From: Bacillus solimangrovi
Lineage (GTDB): Bacteria; Bacillota; Bacilli; Bacillales; Bacillaceae_N
Direction of reading: 5' to 3'
NCBI RefSeq assembly: GCF_001742425.1
Contig: NZ_MJEH01000029.1
Coordinates: 1-39,612 of the forward strand
DNA length: 39,612 bases
The notes under the pieces are model-generated. The model was not told where the DNA came from. It saw nothing but the letters and a program-made list of their open reading frames with translations, and searched no databases. This document shows, one piece after another, positions 1 to 8,372 of this stretch. Positions within the stretch are counted from its first letter, which is position 1, and each line of letters begins with the position of its first letter. The position numbers and the translations under genes are program-made.

Positions 1-394
1 TTTCAATGATAGGTTTGAACGGTTAAGTGGAAAGCACCAATTTGTTCAATGTTATCATCTCCTTGATGGTTTTGCTGTTAAAGTAATATCTCCCTCTTCG
101 CTAATTATCATGCCCGCATGAACAGTTCTTATACAACAAAAGATAACAAAATAAAAAAAGATGAAAATATGTTTGCATAGTAGAGATTGTTCAAAAAATC
201 TAGGTGAAATTGTATTCGTATTTATGCGTCAACTTCTTTATGTTATCTTCATGTCTCTATAATAAGGTATAGTACTCGTGCCAACGTTACATTAATTACT
301 CTACATTTTTGTCTTACTTTTTAAGCACTTACTATGAGTATTGAAGGAACTTTGATAAGATGAAATAGAATCAAATGGAAAGGGACGATTAGTC
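1..394. other. Intergenic region upstream of ecsA
   Basis: No gene can be supported here. In B. subtilis the divergent hit gene precedes ecsA, but no HIT-family motif is visible in these bases, so any hit gene would lie to the left of the window. A short minus-strand open stretch at about 60-180 has no recognisable product. The stretch nearest ecsA is AT rich and holds a possible promoter. Confidence 0.6.
235..263 (+). promoter_or_regulatory. Possible promoter for ecsAB
   Basis: A perfect TATAAT lies at 258-263, about 130 bases before ecsA. The matching -35 position (TCTTTA, 17 bp upstream) is poor, so only the -10 box supports this call. Confidence 0.35.
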
Positions 395-1141
395 ATGGGA
401 CAAGATTTATTGAAAATTGAGCATCTAACAGGTGGATATACAAATAAAAATGTGCTTGATGATGTTTCATTTGAAGTAAAAAAAGGTGAACTTACAGCCC
501 TGATTGGACTCAACGGAGCAGGAAAGAGTACGACGATTAAACATATTATTGGTTTAATGGAACCAAAAAAAGGAACGATATCAATAAATGGAAAGACGAG
601 TGGTTCATCACCAGAGAAATATCGTTCACAATTTACATATATTCCTGAGACACCTATTTTGTATGATGAATTAACATTATATGAGCATTTAGAATTAACA
701 GCTATGGCTTATGGTATAGATAAGGATACATTTGAGAAACGATTGCATCAATTATTAAAAGAATTTCGAATGGAAAAGCGTTTGAAATGGTTTCCAGTTC
801 ATTTCTCAAAAGGAATGCGTCAAAAAGTAATGATTATGTGTGCGTTCTTAGTTGAACCTTCTTTATATATAATTGATGAACCTTTTGTAGGTTTGGACCC
901 ATTGGGTATTCAGTCATTCTTGAATTATATACAGCAAATGAAAGAACAGGGAGCAGGTATTTTAATGTCTACACATATCTTATCAACGGCAGAAAGGTAT
1001 TGTGATAAGTTTGTGATTTTGCATGAGGGACAAATTCGAGCTAAAGGCACTTTAGAGGAATTAAAAGAGCAGTTTGGCATGCCAGATGCAACTCTCGATG
1101 ATTTATATTTGCAGCTAACAAAGGAAGATCAAAATGTTTAA
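395..1141 (+). CDS. ecsA: ABC transporter ATP-binding protein EcsA
   Basis: Cytoplasmic ATPase of the Ecs ABC transporter, which with EcsB affects protein secretion, competence and regulated membrane proteolysis in Bacillus. The 248-residue product matches the usual EcsA length. It carries Walker A GLNGAGKST (38-46), an ABC signature read as FSKGMRQK (137-144) in which SKG replaces SGG as in other EcsA proteins, Walker B LYIIDEP (157-163) and the H-loop histidine at 194. The ATG has a purine-rich site (GGAAAGGGA) upstream. It overlaps ecsB by 8 bases, which indicates translational coupling. The sequence does not show the substrate. Confidence 0.95.
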   Translation: MGQDLLKIEHLTGGYTNKNVLDDVSFEVKKGELTALIGLNGAGKSTTIKHIIGLMEPKKGTISINGKTSGSSPEKYRSQFTYIPETPILYDELTLYEHLELTAMAYGIDKDTFEKRLHQLLKEFRMEKRLKWFPVHFSKGMRQKVMIMCAFLVEPSLYIIDEPFVGLDPLGIQSFLNYIQQMKEQGAGILMSTHILSTAERYCDKFVILHEGQIRAKGTLEELKEQFGMPDATLDDLYLQLTKEDQNV

Positions 1142-2351
1142 TGCAACAGAATTTTGGAAGAAGCGTTTTAGTCTCTTTATAAGTGAAATGCGACGTTATT
1201 TACGATTAATGTTTAACGATCATTTAAAGTTCGTTCTTATTTTTGCAATCGGTGTAGGTGCATATTATTACCAGCAATGGATCGCTCAATTGCCTGATAC
1301 CTTTCCAGTCGTTTTTATTATAGCGGTTGTTATGGGGGCACTTCTCACACATAGTCCAGTGCGGACATTATTGAAAGAAGCAGATCTAGTCTTCTTGTTA
1401 CCATTAGAAGAACAACTTCAACCATATTTTCAAAAGGCGAAACAGTTTAGTTTAGTTGTCCAATGTTACGTTTTATTAATGGTTGCAGCATTATTTGCAC
1501 CTTTATATTTTCATTTAAATGATATAACGATTCTTGTATACGTCGTTATGACGATAGCACTCTTTGTTGTTAAAGGGTGGAATATCTATGCTTCTTGGGA
1601 AATGAGGTATTTTTCAACATCAACCACGCATCTATCTGATATGCTCGTTCGATTTGCAGTAAATGTGGTGTTTGTTTATTTCTTGTTTGCACAGACGTCG
1701 ATCATTTTTCCGTCTGTTATAGTACTTATCATGATTGGATTGCTCCTCTATTATCGCCGATTGAATACTGAGAGGAAGGTATTGAATTGGGAAAAACTTA
1801 TAGAGATTGAGCAAGAGAGAATGATGTCATTTTATCGGATTGCAAACTTATTTACTGATGTACCGAAATATAAAGAGAAAATAAAACATCGTGCTTATTT
1901 TAACGTTATTTTAAATTTGATTTCGTTTCGTCAATCATCTACATACACACATTTATATGCGAAAACTTTGATCCGCTCAAGCGACTATCTAGGTGTGTAC
2001 ATCCGTTTGTTAGTAATTGGTGGGGCAATCATTTATGCTTTGCCGTACGAATATGGAAAGCTTATTGTGTTTGTGATTACGCTGTACTTGTCAGGGTTTC
2101 AACTATTACCGTTGTGGCGTCATCATGTTATGAAACGTTGGTTGGATCTGTATCCAATTAGTCATAGTGTTCGTACTCGTTCTTTCTTGAACATAATGTT
2201 CGTTATGTTAATTGTAAAAGTTGTCTTATTAACGATTGTTGTCGGTTTATCCAGTAGCTTCATGATTACATCGATTGTTCTTGCTGTAGGTGTGTTGTTC
2301 AGCTACGCTTTTGTATTTATTTATACAAAGGGGCGTTTGAAAAAGATATAA
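1134..2351 (+). CDS. ecsB: ABC transporter permease EcsB
   Basis: Membrane subunit of the Ecs transporter. The 405 residues are close to the known family length and contain many hydrophobic segments: two early ones at about 30-75, several through about 105-210, and a last group at about 285-400. A charged cytoplasmic stretch (about 210-275) separates the two halves. The ATG lies inside the end of ecsA, with AAGGAAG as ribosome site in the ecsA coding region, so both subunits are made from one transcript. Identity rests on the ecsA partner, length and topology. Confidence 0.92.
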   Translation: MFNATEFWKKRFSLFISEMRRYLRLMFNDHLKFVLIFAIGVGAYYYQQWIAQLPDTFPVVFIIAVVMGALLTHSPVRTLLKEADLVFLLPLEEQLQPYFQKAKQFSLVVQCYVLLMVAALFAPLYFHLNDITILVYVVMTIALFVVKGWNIYASWEMRYFSTSTTHLSDMLVRFAVNVVFVYFLFAQTSIIFPSVIVLIMIGLLLYYRRLNTERKVLNWEKLIEIEQERMMSFYRIANLFTDVPKYKEKIKHRAYFNVILNLISFRQSSTYTHLYAKTLIRSSDYLGVYIRLLVIGGAIIYALPYEYGKLIVFVITLYLSGFQLLPLWRHHVMKRWLDLYPISHSVRTRSFLNIMFVMLIVKVVLLTIVVGLSSSFMITSIVLAVGVLFSYAFVFIYTKGRLKKI

Positions 2352-2391
2352 AACAAGCATCAACTAGGCTCGTAAGATTATTCAGGATGGT

Positions 2392-2425
2392 TAGTTGAAC
2401 CAATGAGGAACTATTGGCTCAACTA
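2392..2425 (+). repeat. 13-bp inverted repeat between ecsB and ecsC
   Basis: Arms TAGTTGAACCAAT and ATTGGCTCAACTA surround an 8-base loop. They pair over 13 positions with one G-T wobble. No T tract follows, so this is not a standard terminator. It may be an RNA processing or stability element that separates ecsAB from ecsC expression. Confidence 0.55.
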
Positions 2426-2554
2426 CTGTAGTGATATCAATTCTTTCTCCATTTGAAAGATAGTTAGGATTTCATAAAGACTTTCTGTATCCAATAAAAT
2501 GAAACTGGACAGGTAATTTACTCTTTTGATTGAAATAAAAAGCGAGGTTCATAC

Positions 2555-3277
2555 ATGGATCAATATGAGAAAGAAGCCTATATTGAAATGAAACAATGGG
2601 AAGAACGAATATTGAAGCGTTCATCAATGATACAAAGACTTTCAAAACAGACACAAATAAGAGTGAACAGCTTAATCCCAGAGAAGGCTCATGAAATTGT
2701 TACTGAAAGCATTAAGAAAATGGTAGAAGGCATATTAACAGGGTCTAATATGATGACAAAAGACGTTCCTGTTCAAGTACAGAGTTTACGTGAACAGGAA
2801 GAATTGATCGGGAAGAAGTTAGCATCATATAAAAAAACAGCTGCCATAGAAGGAGCAGGTACAGGTGTAGGTGGTATTCTACTTGGAATGGCTGATTTTC
2901 CATTGTTACTTTCTATTAAGATGAAGTTCCTGTTTGAGATAGCAACTATTTATGGATTTGATGTACGAAAGTACGAAGAACGTATTTACATGTTATATGT
3001 TTTTCAGCTCGCATTTTCATCTAGAGAGCATCGTAAGAATGCATTAAAGATAATGAAAGACTGGTCTAAAGAGAAAGAAGTAGTAAAAGATATTGAGTGG
3101 AGAGCATTCCAACAAGAATATAGAGATTATATTGATTTAGCAAAGTTCTTTCAACTATTACCTGGGGTCGGTGCAGCAGTGGGTGCAGTCGCAAACTATC
3201 GTCTTCTTGATCATCTGGGTGAAGTTGCAATTAATGCGTATCGAATTAGAATATTTACAAGTGATAAAACAAGGTAA
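2555..3277 (+). CDS. ecsC: EcsC family protein
   Basis: Third gene of the ecs cluster. The 240-residue product matches the EcsC family, with a charged N-terminal half and the glycine-rich hydrophobic core GAGTGVGGILLGMADFPLLL at about 104-123, followed by a second glycine-rich hydrophobic patch (LLPGVGAAVGAVANY, about 202-216). The biochemical role of EcsC is unknown, and in B. subtilis it is not needed for EcsAB function. It sits 203 bases after ecsB behind an inverted repeat, so it may be transcribed partly on its own. Its stop codon lies inside a terminator shared with the convergent amidohydrolase. Confidence 0.9.
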   Translation: MDQYEKEAYIEMKQWEERILKRSSMIQRLSKQTQIRVNSLIPEKAHEIVTESIKKMVEGILTGSNMMTKDVPVQVQSLREQEELIGKKLASYKKTAAIEGAGTGVGGILLGMADFPLLLSIKMKFLFEIATIYGFDVRKYEERIYMLYVFQLAFSSREHRKNALKIMKDWSKEKEVVKDIEWRAFQQEYRDYIDLAKFFQLLPGVGAAVGAVANYRLLDHLGEVAINAYRIRIFTSDKTR

Positions 3278-3313
3278 GACAAGAGGTGCTATAATTCTTG
3301 TCTTACCTTGTTT
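3267..3313. terminator. Shared bidirectional terminator, ecsC / amidohydrolase
   Basis: A perfect 17-bp inverted repeat (AAACAAGGTAAGACAAG and its complement) has a 13-base loop. It covers the stop codons of both convergent genes. The U tracts are short (TTT), but the stem is long and exactly symmetrical. Confidence 0.85.
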
Positions 3314-4481
3314 GTGCCTTAAGTGCTGCAGCGCCTAATGTTTGAGCTGCAATGAACATTGCTCTTTCATCAAAGTCAAACTTTGGATGATGGTGTGGGA
3401 ACATGTTGTTAGGATCACCGATTGCTGCTCCAGTAAAGAAAAAAGTACCTGGTACGTGCTGTAAGTAGTAAGCAAAATCTTCACCAGCCATTTGTGGTTC
3501 GATTTCATTTACTGATGAAACATCAGGTATATCACTAGCGATAGTAGTAAGGAAGGTTGTCTCTAATTCATGATTTACGACTGGTGGGTATCCTCTATCG
3601 TATTGAAAATTGTAAGTAATTCCTGCTGACAAACAAGTTCCTTTAATAATTCTTGCCATCTCTAATTCGACAAGATTGCGTACGTCTTCTTTAAATGTAC
3701 GAACTGTTCCTGAGAGGGTTGCTGTATCAGCTATGATATTAAATTCATTTCTCGCTTCAAAGTTTCCTATAGAAAGGACAGCAGAATCAAGTGGATTAAC
3801 TCTACGGCTCACAATTTGTTGAAGGTTACATACGAGTTGAGATGCTGTTACAACTGCATCTTTTGTATGGTGAGGTTGAGCACCATGTCCACCTTTTCCT
3901 TGAATCTCAATTTTAAATCGGTCAGCTGCCGCCATAATTGGCCCTGTACGGTAACCAATGGTTCCAAGAGGTTCAGTTACCCAAAAGTGCGTTCCAAAAA
4001 TCATATCAACGTCATTTAAGCAGCCGTCTTCAATCATAGGTTTAGCGCCACCTGGAGCATATTCCTCAGCATGTTGGTGAATAAATACGTATGTGCCATA
4101 TAGTTTATCACGCATCGAGTGAAGGGCTTTTGCTAGGTGAAGTAACATTGACGTATGACCATCATGTCCACACGCGTGCATGACACCTGGAACAGTTGAT
4201 TTATAGGCGACATCTTTTTCATCTTGAATCGGTAAAGCATCAAAATCAGCACGTAATGCGATCGTTTTGCCTGGCTTTCCTCCAATTAATGTAGATACAA
4301 TACCATTTCCACCGACATTTGTTCTTACTTTCATATCTAAGTTAGTATAAAAGTTGGCGATGTATTTAGCGGTCTTTTCCTCTTTGAAAGATACTTCAGG
4401 GTGCATGTGAAGGTATCTTCGTACACGAATCATATCTTCAAATTGATCTTCTAATCTTTGAAATAGGGTCTGTAAAATCAT
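3303..4481 (-). CDS. M20-type amidohydrolase (YhaA-like)
   Basis: Probable metal-dependent amidohydrolase of peptidase family M20D, which hydrolyses N-acyl amino acids or similar amides in the cytoplasm. Metal-binding motifs are visible: MHACGHDGHT (101-110) with Cys104 and His106, HQHAEE (135-140) with His137, Glu139 and Glu140, and a C-terminal PHHHPKFDFDE motif. The 392-residue length is normal. The ATG follows a strong GAGGAGGAATT site. B. subtilis has the homologous yhaA next to ecsC. A 9-bp inverted repeat spans the likely promoter. The exact substrate cannot be told from sequence. Confidence 0.88.
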   Translation of the reverse strand: MILQTLFQRLEDQFEDMIRVRRYLHMHPEVSFKEEKTAKYIANFYTNLDMKVRTNVGGNGIVSTLIGGKPGKTIALRADFDALPIQDEKDVAYKSTVPGVMHACGHDGHTSMLLHLAKALHSMRDKLYGTYVFIHQHAEEYAPGGAKPMIEDGCLNDVDMIFGTHFWVTEPLGTIGYRTGPIMAAADRFKIEIQGKGGHGAQPHHTKDAVVTASQLVCNLQQIVSRRVNPLDSAVLSIGNFEARNEFNIIADTATLSGTVRTFKEDVRNLVELEMARIIKGTCLSAGITYNFQYDRGYPPVVNHELETTFLTTIASDIPDVSSVNEIEPQMAGEDFAYYLQHVPGTFFFTGAAIGDPNNMFPHHHPKFDFDERAMFIAAQTLGAAALKAQTR

Positions 4482-4498
4482 AATTCCTCCTCATATTT

Positions 4499-4524
4499 TC
4501 ACATGTTAAAAGTATAACATGTGA
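4499..4524 (-). promoter_or_regulatory. Palindrome over the amidohydrolase promoter
   Basis: A perfect inverted repeat with 9-base arms (TCACATGTT and AACATGTGA) and an 8-base spacer lies 18 bases upstream of the amidohydrolase ATG. On the minus strand a TATACT -10-like hexamer sits in the spacer. This layout suits a repressor operator. The -35 region is weak, so promoter identity is uncertain. Confidence 0.5.
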
Positions 4525-4536
4525 GATATGAAAGAA

Positions 4537-4587
4537 GAGGTACATCTCAACAATGGAGATACACCTCTCTCTTTTTTTTTTTTTTTT
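4537..4587 (+). terminator. Orphan terminator-like hairpin
   Basis: GAGGTACATCTC pairs with GAGATACACCTC (two central mismatches) across a 7-base loop and is followed by CTCTC and 16 Ts at 4572-4587. On the plus strand this is a good intrinsic terminator shape, but no plus-strand gene precedes it. The segment 4558-4567 can pair perfectly with 4614-4623 instead. Confidence 0.5.
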
Positions 4588-5010
4588 GTAGTAATTGGAA
4601 AAAATACTGGAGGGAGGTGTATCACGCAAAAGGTGATCAACTTCTTCCATATGTTTCGTTTCGTCTCCAATCTCACTCTTAAAGAAAGGTTGTAATATTA
4701 GTCGATATAGCAGTCACGACTGTAGTGAAATTTGAGCAGAAAATTTATTTGCTAATTCCTCATTACTCTATCAATGAGCACTTTCATCTTGTGATCAATA
4801 ACATTTTAATCGATTCCTTTCTAAAAAACATATTTTCATCATATCTATTAAAATGGATATCCTGTGCACTTAAGTTCAAATATTTTATTAAATGAATTTC
4901 TTTGTTTTGAATTGATGTGTTATATGGAAATGGTGATATTTAGTTTGTTTCATAGATTATCACGTGTCATTTGACGAGAAGACTCCCATTTCAAAACTTA
5001 GAAAAGTAAA

Positions 5011-5050
5011 CGAAGTTAAGGTGGATAGCAAGCGTCAGTAATAACCTGAT
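5011..5050 (+). other. Leader element A, similar to one upstream of azlC
   Basis: The stretch begins CGAAGTT and ends AGTAATAACCTGAT. It aligns over about 41 bases with 24571-24611 (CGAAGTT ... AGTAATTACCTGAT). Both carry TTATCACGT upstream, at 4958-4966 and 24528-24536. A small stem TCAG/CTGA here corresponds to TTAG/CTGA in the other copy, a wobble change that keeps pairing. Confidence 0.45.
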
Positions 5051-5084
5051 GGAAGTTTTACTTTATGGAAGGAGAATGATTAAG

Positions 5085-5732
5085 ATGAAAATAGGTACTA
5101 AGAAGAAATATCGTATAGCAATGATTACTGTTATTGTTGCACTCGTATTATTTGTTAGTTTGTATTGGGAAATCCGAGCTACAGGTGGTCCGACGTTATT
5201 GGATAGTGTAATTCAAAATTGGGCTGCTGAAATAAATGAGCCAATTATTATTGGTTTTCTTACATTTATTACGCACTTTGGTTCTAAGATTGTGCTTGTT
5301 CCTCTCATTGCAATTGCAGGAATTTGGTTTTGGTTGGTCAAGAAGGATAAGGTAGCTGCGATACTAATTGTTATTGCATATATAGGAGGCATTGTACTTA
5401 AGGATGTGCTAAAAGTAGTAATAGCTAGAGAGAGACCTTCGATAAATGAAGCTATAGATGGAACTGGATACAGCTTTCCTAGTGGCCATGCTATGATTGG
5501 ATTACTTATTTATGCGTTACTTACATATTTTGTGATTCAAAACATGGAGTTATCGAATCGAAAGAAATTAATTTTAATGTCTTTTAGTATTGTTTTTATC
5601 TTCTTAATCGGTTTGAGTCGTATCGTTCTATACGTACATTACCCTACAGATGTCATAGCTGGTTATGCTGCTGGGATTATCTTAGTAATCATTTTTATTA
5701 GATGGTACCACTGGCTGAAGAATTTAACTTGA
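5085..5732 (+). CDS. PAP2 family membrane phosphatase
   Basis: Integral membrane phosphatase of the PAP2 superfamily (lipid phosphate or undecaprenyl pyrophosphate phosphatase type). All three active-site motifs are present: K-x6-RP as KVVIARERP, PSGH as SFPSGHAM, and SR-x5-H-x3-D as SRIVLYVHYPTD. Several hydrophobic spans surround them. I chose the ATG at 5085 (215 residues) because AAGGAG at 5069-5074 is 10 bases before it. An in-frame ATG at 5049 has no such site and lies in a conserved leader element. The neighbours do not show the substrate. Confidence 0.88.
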   Translation: MKIGTKKKYRIAMITVIVALVLFVSLYWEIRATGGPTLLDSVIQNWAAEINEPIIIGFLTFITHFGSKIVLVPLIAIAGIWFWLVKKDKVAAILIVIAYIGGIVLKDVLKVVIARERPSINEAIDGTGYSFPSGHAMIGLLIYALLTYFVIQNMELSNRKKLILMSFSIVFIFLIGLSRIVLYVHYPTDVIAGYAAGIILVIIFIRWYHWLKNLT

Positions 5733-5818
5733 GATATTAGGTTTACATAGAGACAGAATAAATGACCTGTTCTATAAATGATGAGAGAAGGTATCAAAAA
5801 ACTTCTTATATAGTTAGT

Positions 5819-6307
5819 TCACTTTAAAACAGTATAAGTCGCGACGTAAGATGGACGAGGGAAGATTGAGGTTTTATCAATCCCTTCGTAAATTTTCTTT
5901 TGATTAGATGTTTTTGATTTTATCCAAGTATTATAATCTGTCTCACGTTGCCATAAGGTGAAAATGATGTACGTATCTCTTTTTGTAGGACGAAGGAGTC
6001 GAATAGCTTGTAACCCTTTTTCTTGTTCAATTAACTGAGCTTGGTAGCGATAACGATCTTCAAATAGAGCTCTCCCTTCTTCACGAACAGGGATGTTGTT
6101 CAATACGGCAAAATTTCCTGTTGTTAGCTTTCCTGAACCGTTAATTACTTGATAGGATTTAGGTTCATTAAAAAATGATTTGCCATCCGTTTCATGAAGT
6201 AATACTGAAGAGTTTAAATTAGACATTAAAAGTAATCTTTGTTTTCTGTGTGAGTTTTTTAAGGAAGCGAGGTAATCTTCTGTTCCGAATGTGATATGGA
6301 TGTTCAT
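5819..6307 (-). CDS. hmoB: Haem-degrading monooxygenase HmoB-like (YhgC)
   Basis: Antibiotic-biosynthesis-monooxygenase-fold protein of the HmoB/YhgC type, expected to cleave haem and release iron. Recognisable stretches are AVLNNIPVREEGRALFEDR, IRLLRPTKRDTYIIFTLW and GIDKTSIFPRPSYV. The 162-residue length is normal for HmoB. I start at 6307 (MNIHITFG) because AAAGGA lies a suitable distance upstream, and the ATG at 6325 has none. As in B. subtilis it sits next to hemEHY. The region that holds the haem-ligand histidine in B. subtilis HmoB is about four residues shorter here and has no histidine, so activity is uncertain. Confidence 0.82.
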   Translation of the reverse strand: MNIHITFGTEDYLASLKNSHRKQRLLLMSNLNSSVLLHETDGKSFFNEPKSYQVINGSGKLTTGNFAVLNNIPVREEGRALFEDRYRYQAQLIEQEKGLQAIRLLRPTKRDTYIIFTLWQRETDYNTWIKSKTSNQKKIYEGIDKTSIFPRPSYVATYTVLK

Positions 6308-6456
6308 ATTATGCAATCCTTTCATTGAAAATTTTAATAAGAAAATGGAGAAGTGTCACTACGTGCATTTGACTTATTGTACGCATTGTTACACTTTCTA
6401 ATTTTCTATGGTAGACTGAATAAGGTTAAATAGAATTAAGCAGAAGGATTGAGGGT

Positions 6457-7128
6457 ATGGAGCAGTTTCTTGCATTTCCAATTGAATTAATTCCTTATCT
6501 AATCGTGACATTGATGATTGCATTTACCGTTCATGAATTTGCTCATGCATATGTTGCATATTTACTTGGAGATCCTACTGCTAAAAATGAGGGAAGGTTA
6601 ACATTATCTCCGCTCTCTCATTTAGATGTGTTAGGAACTTTAATGATTTTTCTATTAGGATTTGGTTGGGCGAAACCTGTTCCAGTTAATCAAAATAATT
6701 TTCGATATCCGAGAATTTCTGGAATACTTGTTTCTTTTGCAGGTCCTTTAAGTAATGTTATCTTAATGTGTTTAGGTTTTCTAATTTGGTTCTTATTGTT
6801 AAGGTTTGGTATTGAGGGAGCAGTTGAACCAGCAATTTACGAAACAATTTATCTTTTTTTTAATACTTTTATTTTATTAAACTTGATTTTAGCTATATTC
6901 AACTTATTGCCGTTTCCTCCTCTTGATGGTTATCGAATGTTAGAAAATGCTGTGTCTCCTTCTTTGTCTATTAAAATGAAAAATTTTGAAAGCTACGGTG
7001 TTATTTTATTTCTTATATTAGTTTTGACTCCGTTAGATCAGTATACAATCACCCCAATTTTCAATAAATTAATTCCTTATATATTCTCTATAATGGAAAA
7101 TATTTTTAGTGGCTTGGTGTTGGTCTAG
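6457..7128 (+). CDS. Site-2 protease family (M50) membrane metalloprotease
   Basis: Predicted intramembrane zinc protease of the compact M50 type (B. subtilis YwhC-like), possibly acting on membrane-embedded peptides. HEFAH at 26-30 is the zinc motif, and the third ligand is Asp157 in NLLPFPPLDG (149-158). The 223-residue product has about five hydrophobic segments and no PDZ domain. The start ATG follows AAGGATTGAGGG. It is divergent from hmoB across 149 bases. No partner gene reveals its substrate. Confidence 0.88.
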   Translation: MEQFLAFPIELIPYLIVTLMIAFTVHEFAHAYVAYLLGDPTAKNEGRLTLSPLSHLDVLGTLMIFLLGFGWAKPVPVNQNNFRYPRISGILVSFAGPLSNVILMCLGFLIWFLLLRFGIEGAVEPAIYETIYLFFNTFILLNLILAIFNLLPFPPLDGYRMLENAVSPSLSIKMKNFESYGVILFLILVLTPLDQYTITPIFNKLIPYIFSIMENIFSGLVLV

Positions 7129-7294
7129 TGTGCTTTCAATGACTGGAACATCAAGTCACTTTCTTCTGTTTTCAACATAATTCAGTCAAATTTTTGAACG
7201 TTTAATGTTATTTATGGTAAGTTTATGTTGGAATTAGTATAGTAAAGGTTATGTGTATAGTAATGATAGTATGAATGTGGAAGGTGTTGGAATT

Positions 7295-8335
7295 ATGAAT
7301 AATCGCCAATTTAATGATACATTTTTAAAAGCATGTCGTGGAGAGAAAGCTGAACATGTACCTGTATGGTATATGAGACAAGCTGGACGATCTCAGCCTG
7401 AATATCGAAAACTGAAAGAAAAATATTCGTTATTTGAAATTACGCATCAACCAGAGTTATGTGCATATGTAACTAGGCTTCCAGTTGAGCAGTACGATGT
7501 AGATGCAGCTATCTTATATAAAGATATTATGTCACCGCTTCCAGCTATTGGTGTTGATGTTGATATTAAAACAGGAATCGGTCCTGTTATTGATAACCCA
7601 ATTCGTTCACTTGCAGATGTTGAACGTCTAGGTGAAATAAATCCTGAAGAGGACGTTCCGTATGTTTTAGAAACAATTAAATTATTAACGCAAGAGCAGC
7701 TTAATGTACCTCTTATCGGATTCAGTGGTGCTCCTTTCACACTTGCGAGCTATATGATTGAGGGCGGTCCATCAAAGAATTATAATAAAACAAAGTCATT
7801 CATGTATAGTGAACCAGAAGCATGGTTTAAATTAATGGAAAAGCTAGCTGATATGACAATTACATATGTGAAATCACAGATTAAAGCAGGAGCGAAGGCA
7901 ATTCAAATCTTTGATTCTTGGGTTGGAGCGCTAAATGTTGCTGATTATCGGGTATTTATTAAACCTGTCATGGAACGAATTTTCAGCGAGTTAAAAGAAG
8001 AGAACGTACCACTTATTATGTTCGGAGTAGGTGCAAGTCACCTTGCAATGGAATGGCATGATCTACCTCTTGATGTTGTTGGATTGGATTGGAGACTTCC
8101 AATACAAGAAGCTCGTTCATTAGGGATTACAAAAGCAGTACAAGGTAACTTAGATCCGTCAATTCTAATTGCCCCTTGGGAAGTTATTGAAGAACGTACG
8201 AAGGAAATTCTCGATCAAGGAATGTTAAACCCTGGTTACATCTTCAATCTAGGGCATGGTGTTTTCCCTGATGTTAAGGTTGATACATTAAAGCGTTTAA
8301 CAAAATTTGTGCATGACTATTCGATGAATAAATAA
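7295..8335 (+). CDS. hemE: Uroporphyrinogen decarboxylase HemE
   Basis: Cytoplasmic enzyme that removes four carboxyl groups from uroporphyrinogen III to give coproporphyrinogen III. The signature [10 protein letters not shown] (24-33) provides the substrate-binding arginines, and Asp75 in LYKDIMSPL is the expected catalytic aspartate. [11 protein letters not shown] is also conserved. I start at the ATG at 7295 (346 residues), 8 bases after GGAAGGTG; the upstream in-frame start at 7253 would add 14 unconserved residues. First gene of a hemE-hemH-hemY operon, with 37 bases to hemH. Confidence 0.97.
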   Translation: MNNRQFNDTFLKACRGEKAEHVPVWYMRQAGRSQPEYRKLKEKYSLFEITHQPELCAYVTRLPVEQYDVDAAILYKDIMSPLPAIGVDVDIKTGIGPVIDNPIRSLADVERLGEINPEEDVPYVLETIKLLTQEQLNVPLIGFSGAPFTLASYMIEGGPSKNYNKTKSFMYSEPEAWFKLMEKLADMTITYVKSQIKAGAKAIQIFDSWVGALNVADYRVFIKPVMERIFSELKEENVPLIMFGVGASHLAMEWHDLPLDVVGLDWRLPIQEARSLGITKAVQGNLDPSILIAPWEVIEERTKEILDQGMLNPGYIFNLGHGVFPDVKVDTLKRLTKFVHDYSMNK

Positions 8336-8372
8336 GCAGTCACAGAATTATTAGAGGACGAGGTGTATTGAG

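Larger units (their letters stand above)
4482..5084. other. Non-coding region between amidohydrolase and PAP2 gene
   Basis: About 600 bases without a gene I can support. It holds, left to right: the amidohydrolase operator-like palindrome; a plus-strand terminator-like hairpin with a 16-T run (4537-4587); a second segment at 4614-4623 complementary to part of that hairpin; a short CAGTC/GACTG palindrome near 4710; and a leader-like sequence (4958-5050) that resembles one upstream of azlC. Confidence 0.6.

Noticed and set aside
60-180. Minus-strand open stretch ending near 60 that reads like a protein C-terminus
   Set aside because: It is short, hydrophobic low-complexity sequence without a start signal or recognisable homologue; a hit gene was expected but its motifs are missing.
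4438-4650. Minus-strand open frame of 70 codons starting at 4650
   Set aside because: It crosses the terminator-like poly-T run (read as a run of lysines) and the amidohydrolase start, and has no good ribosome site.
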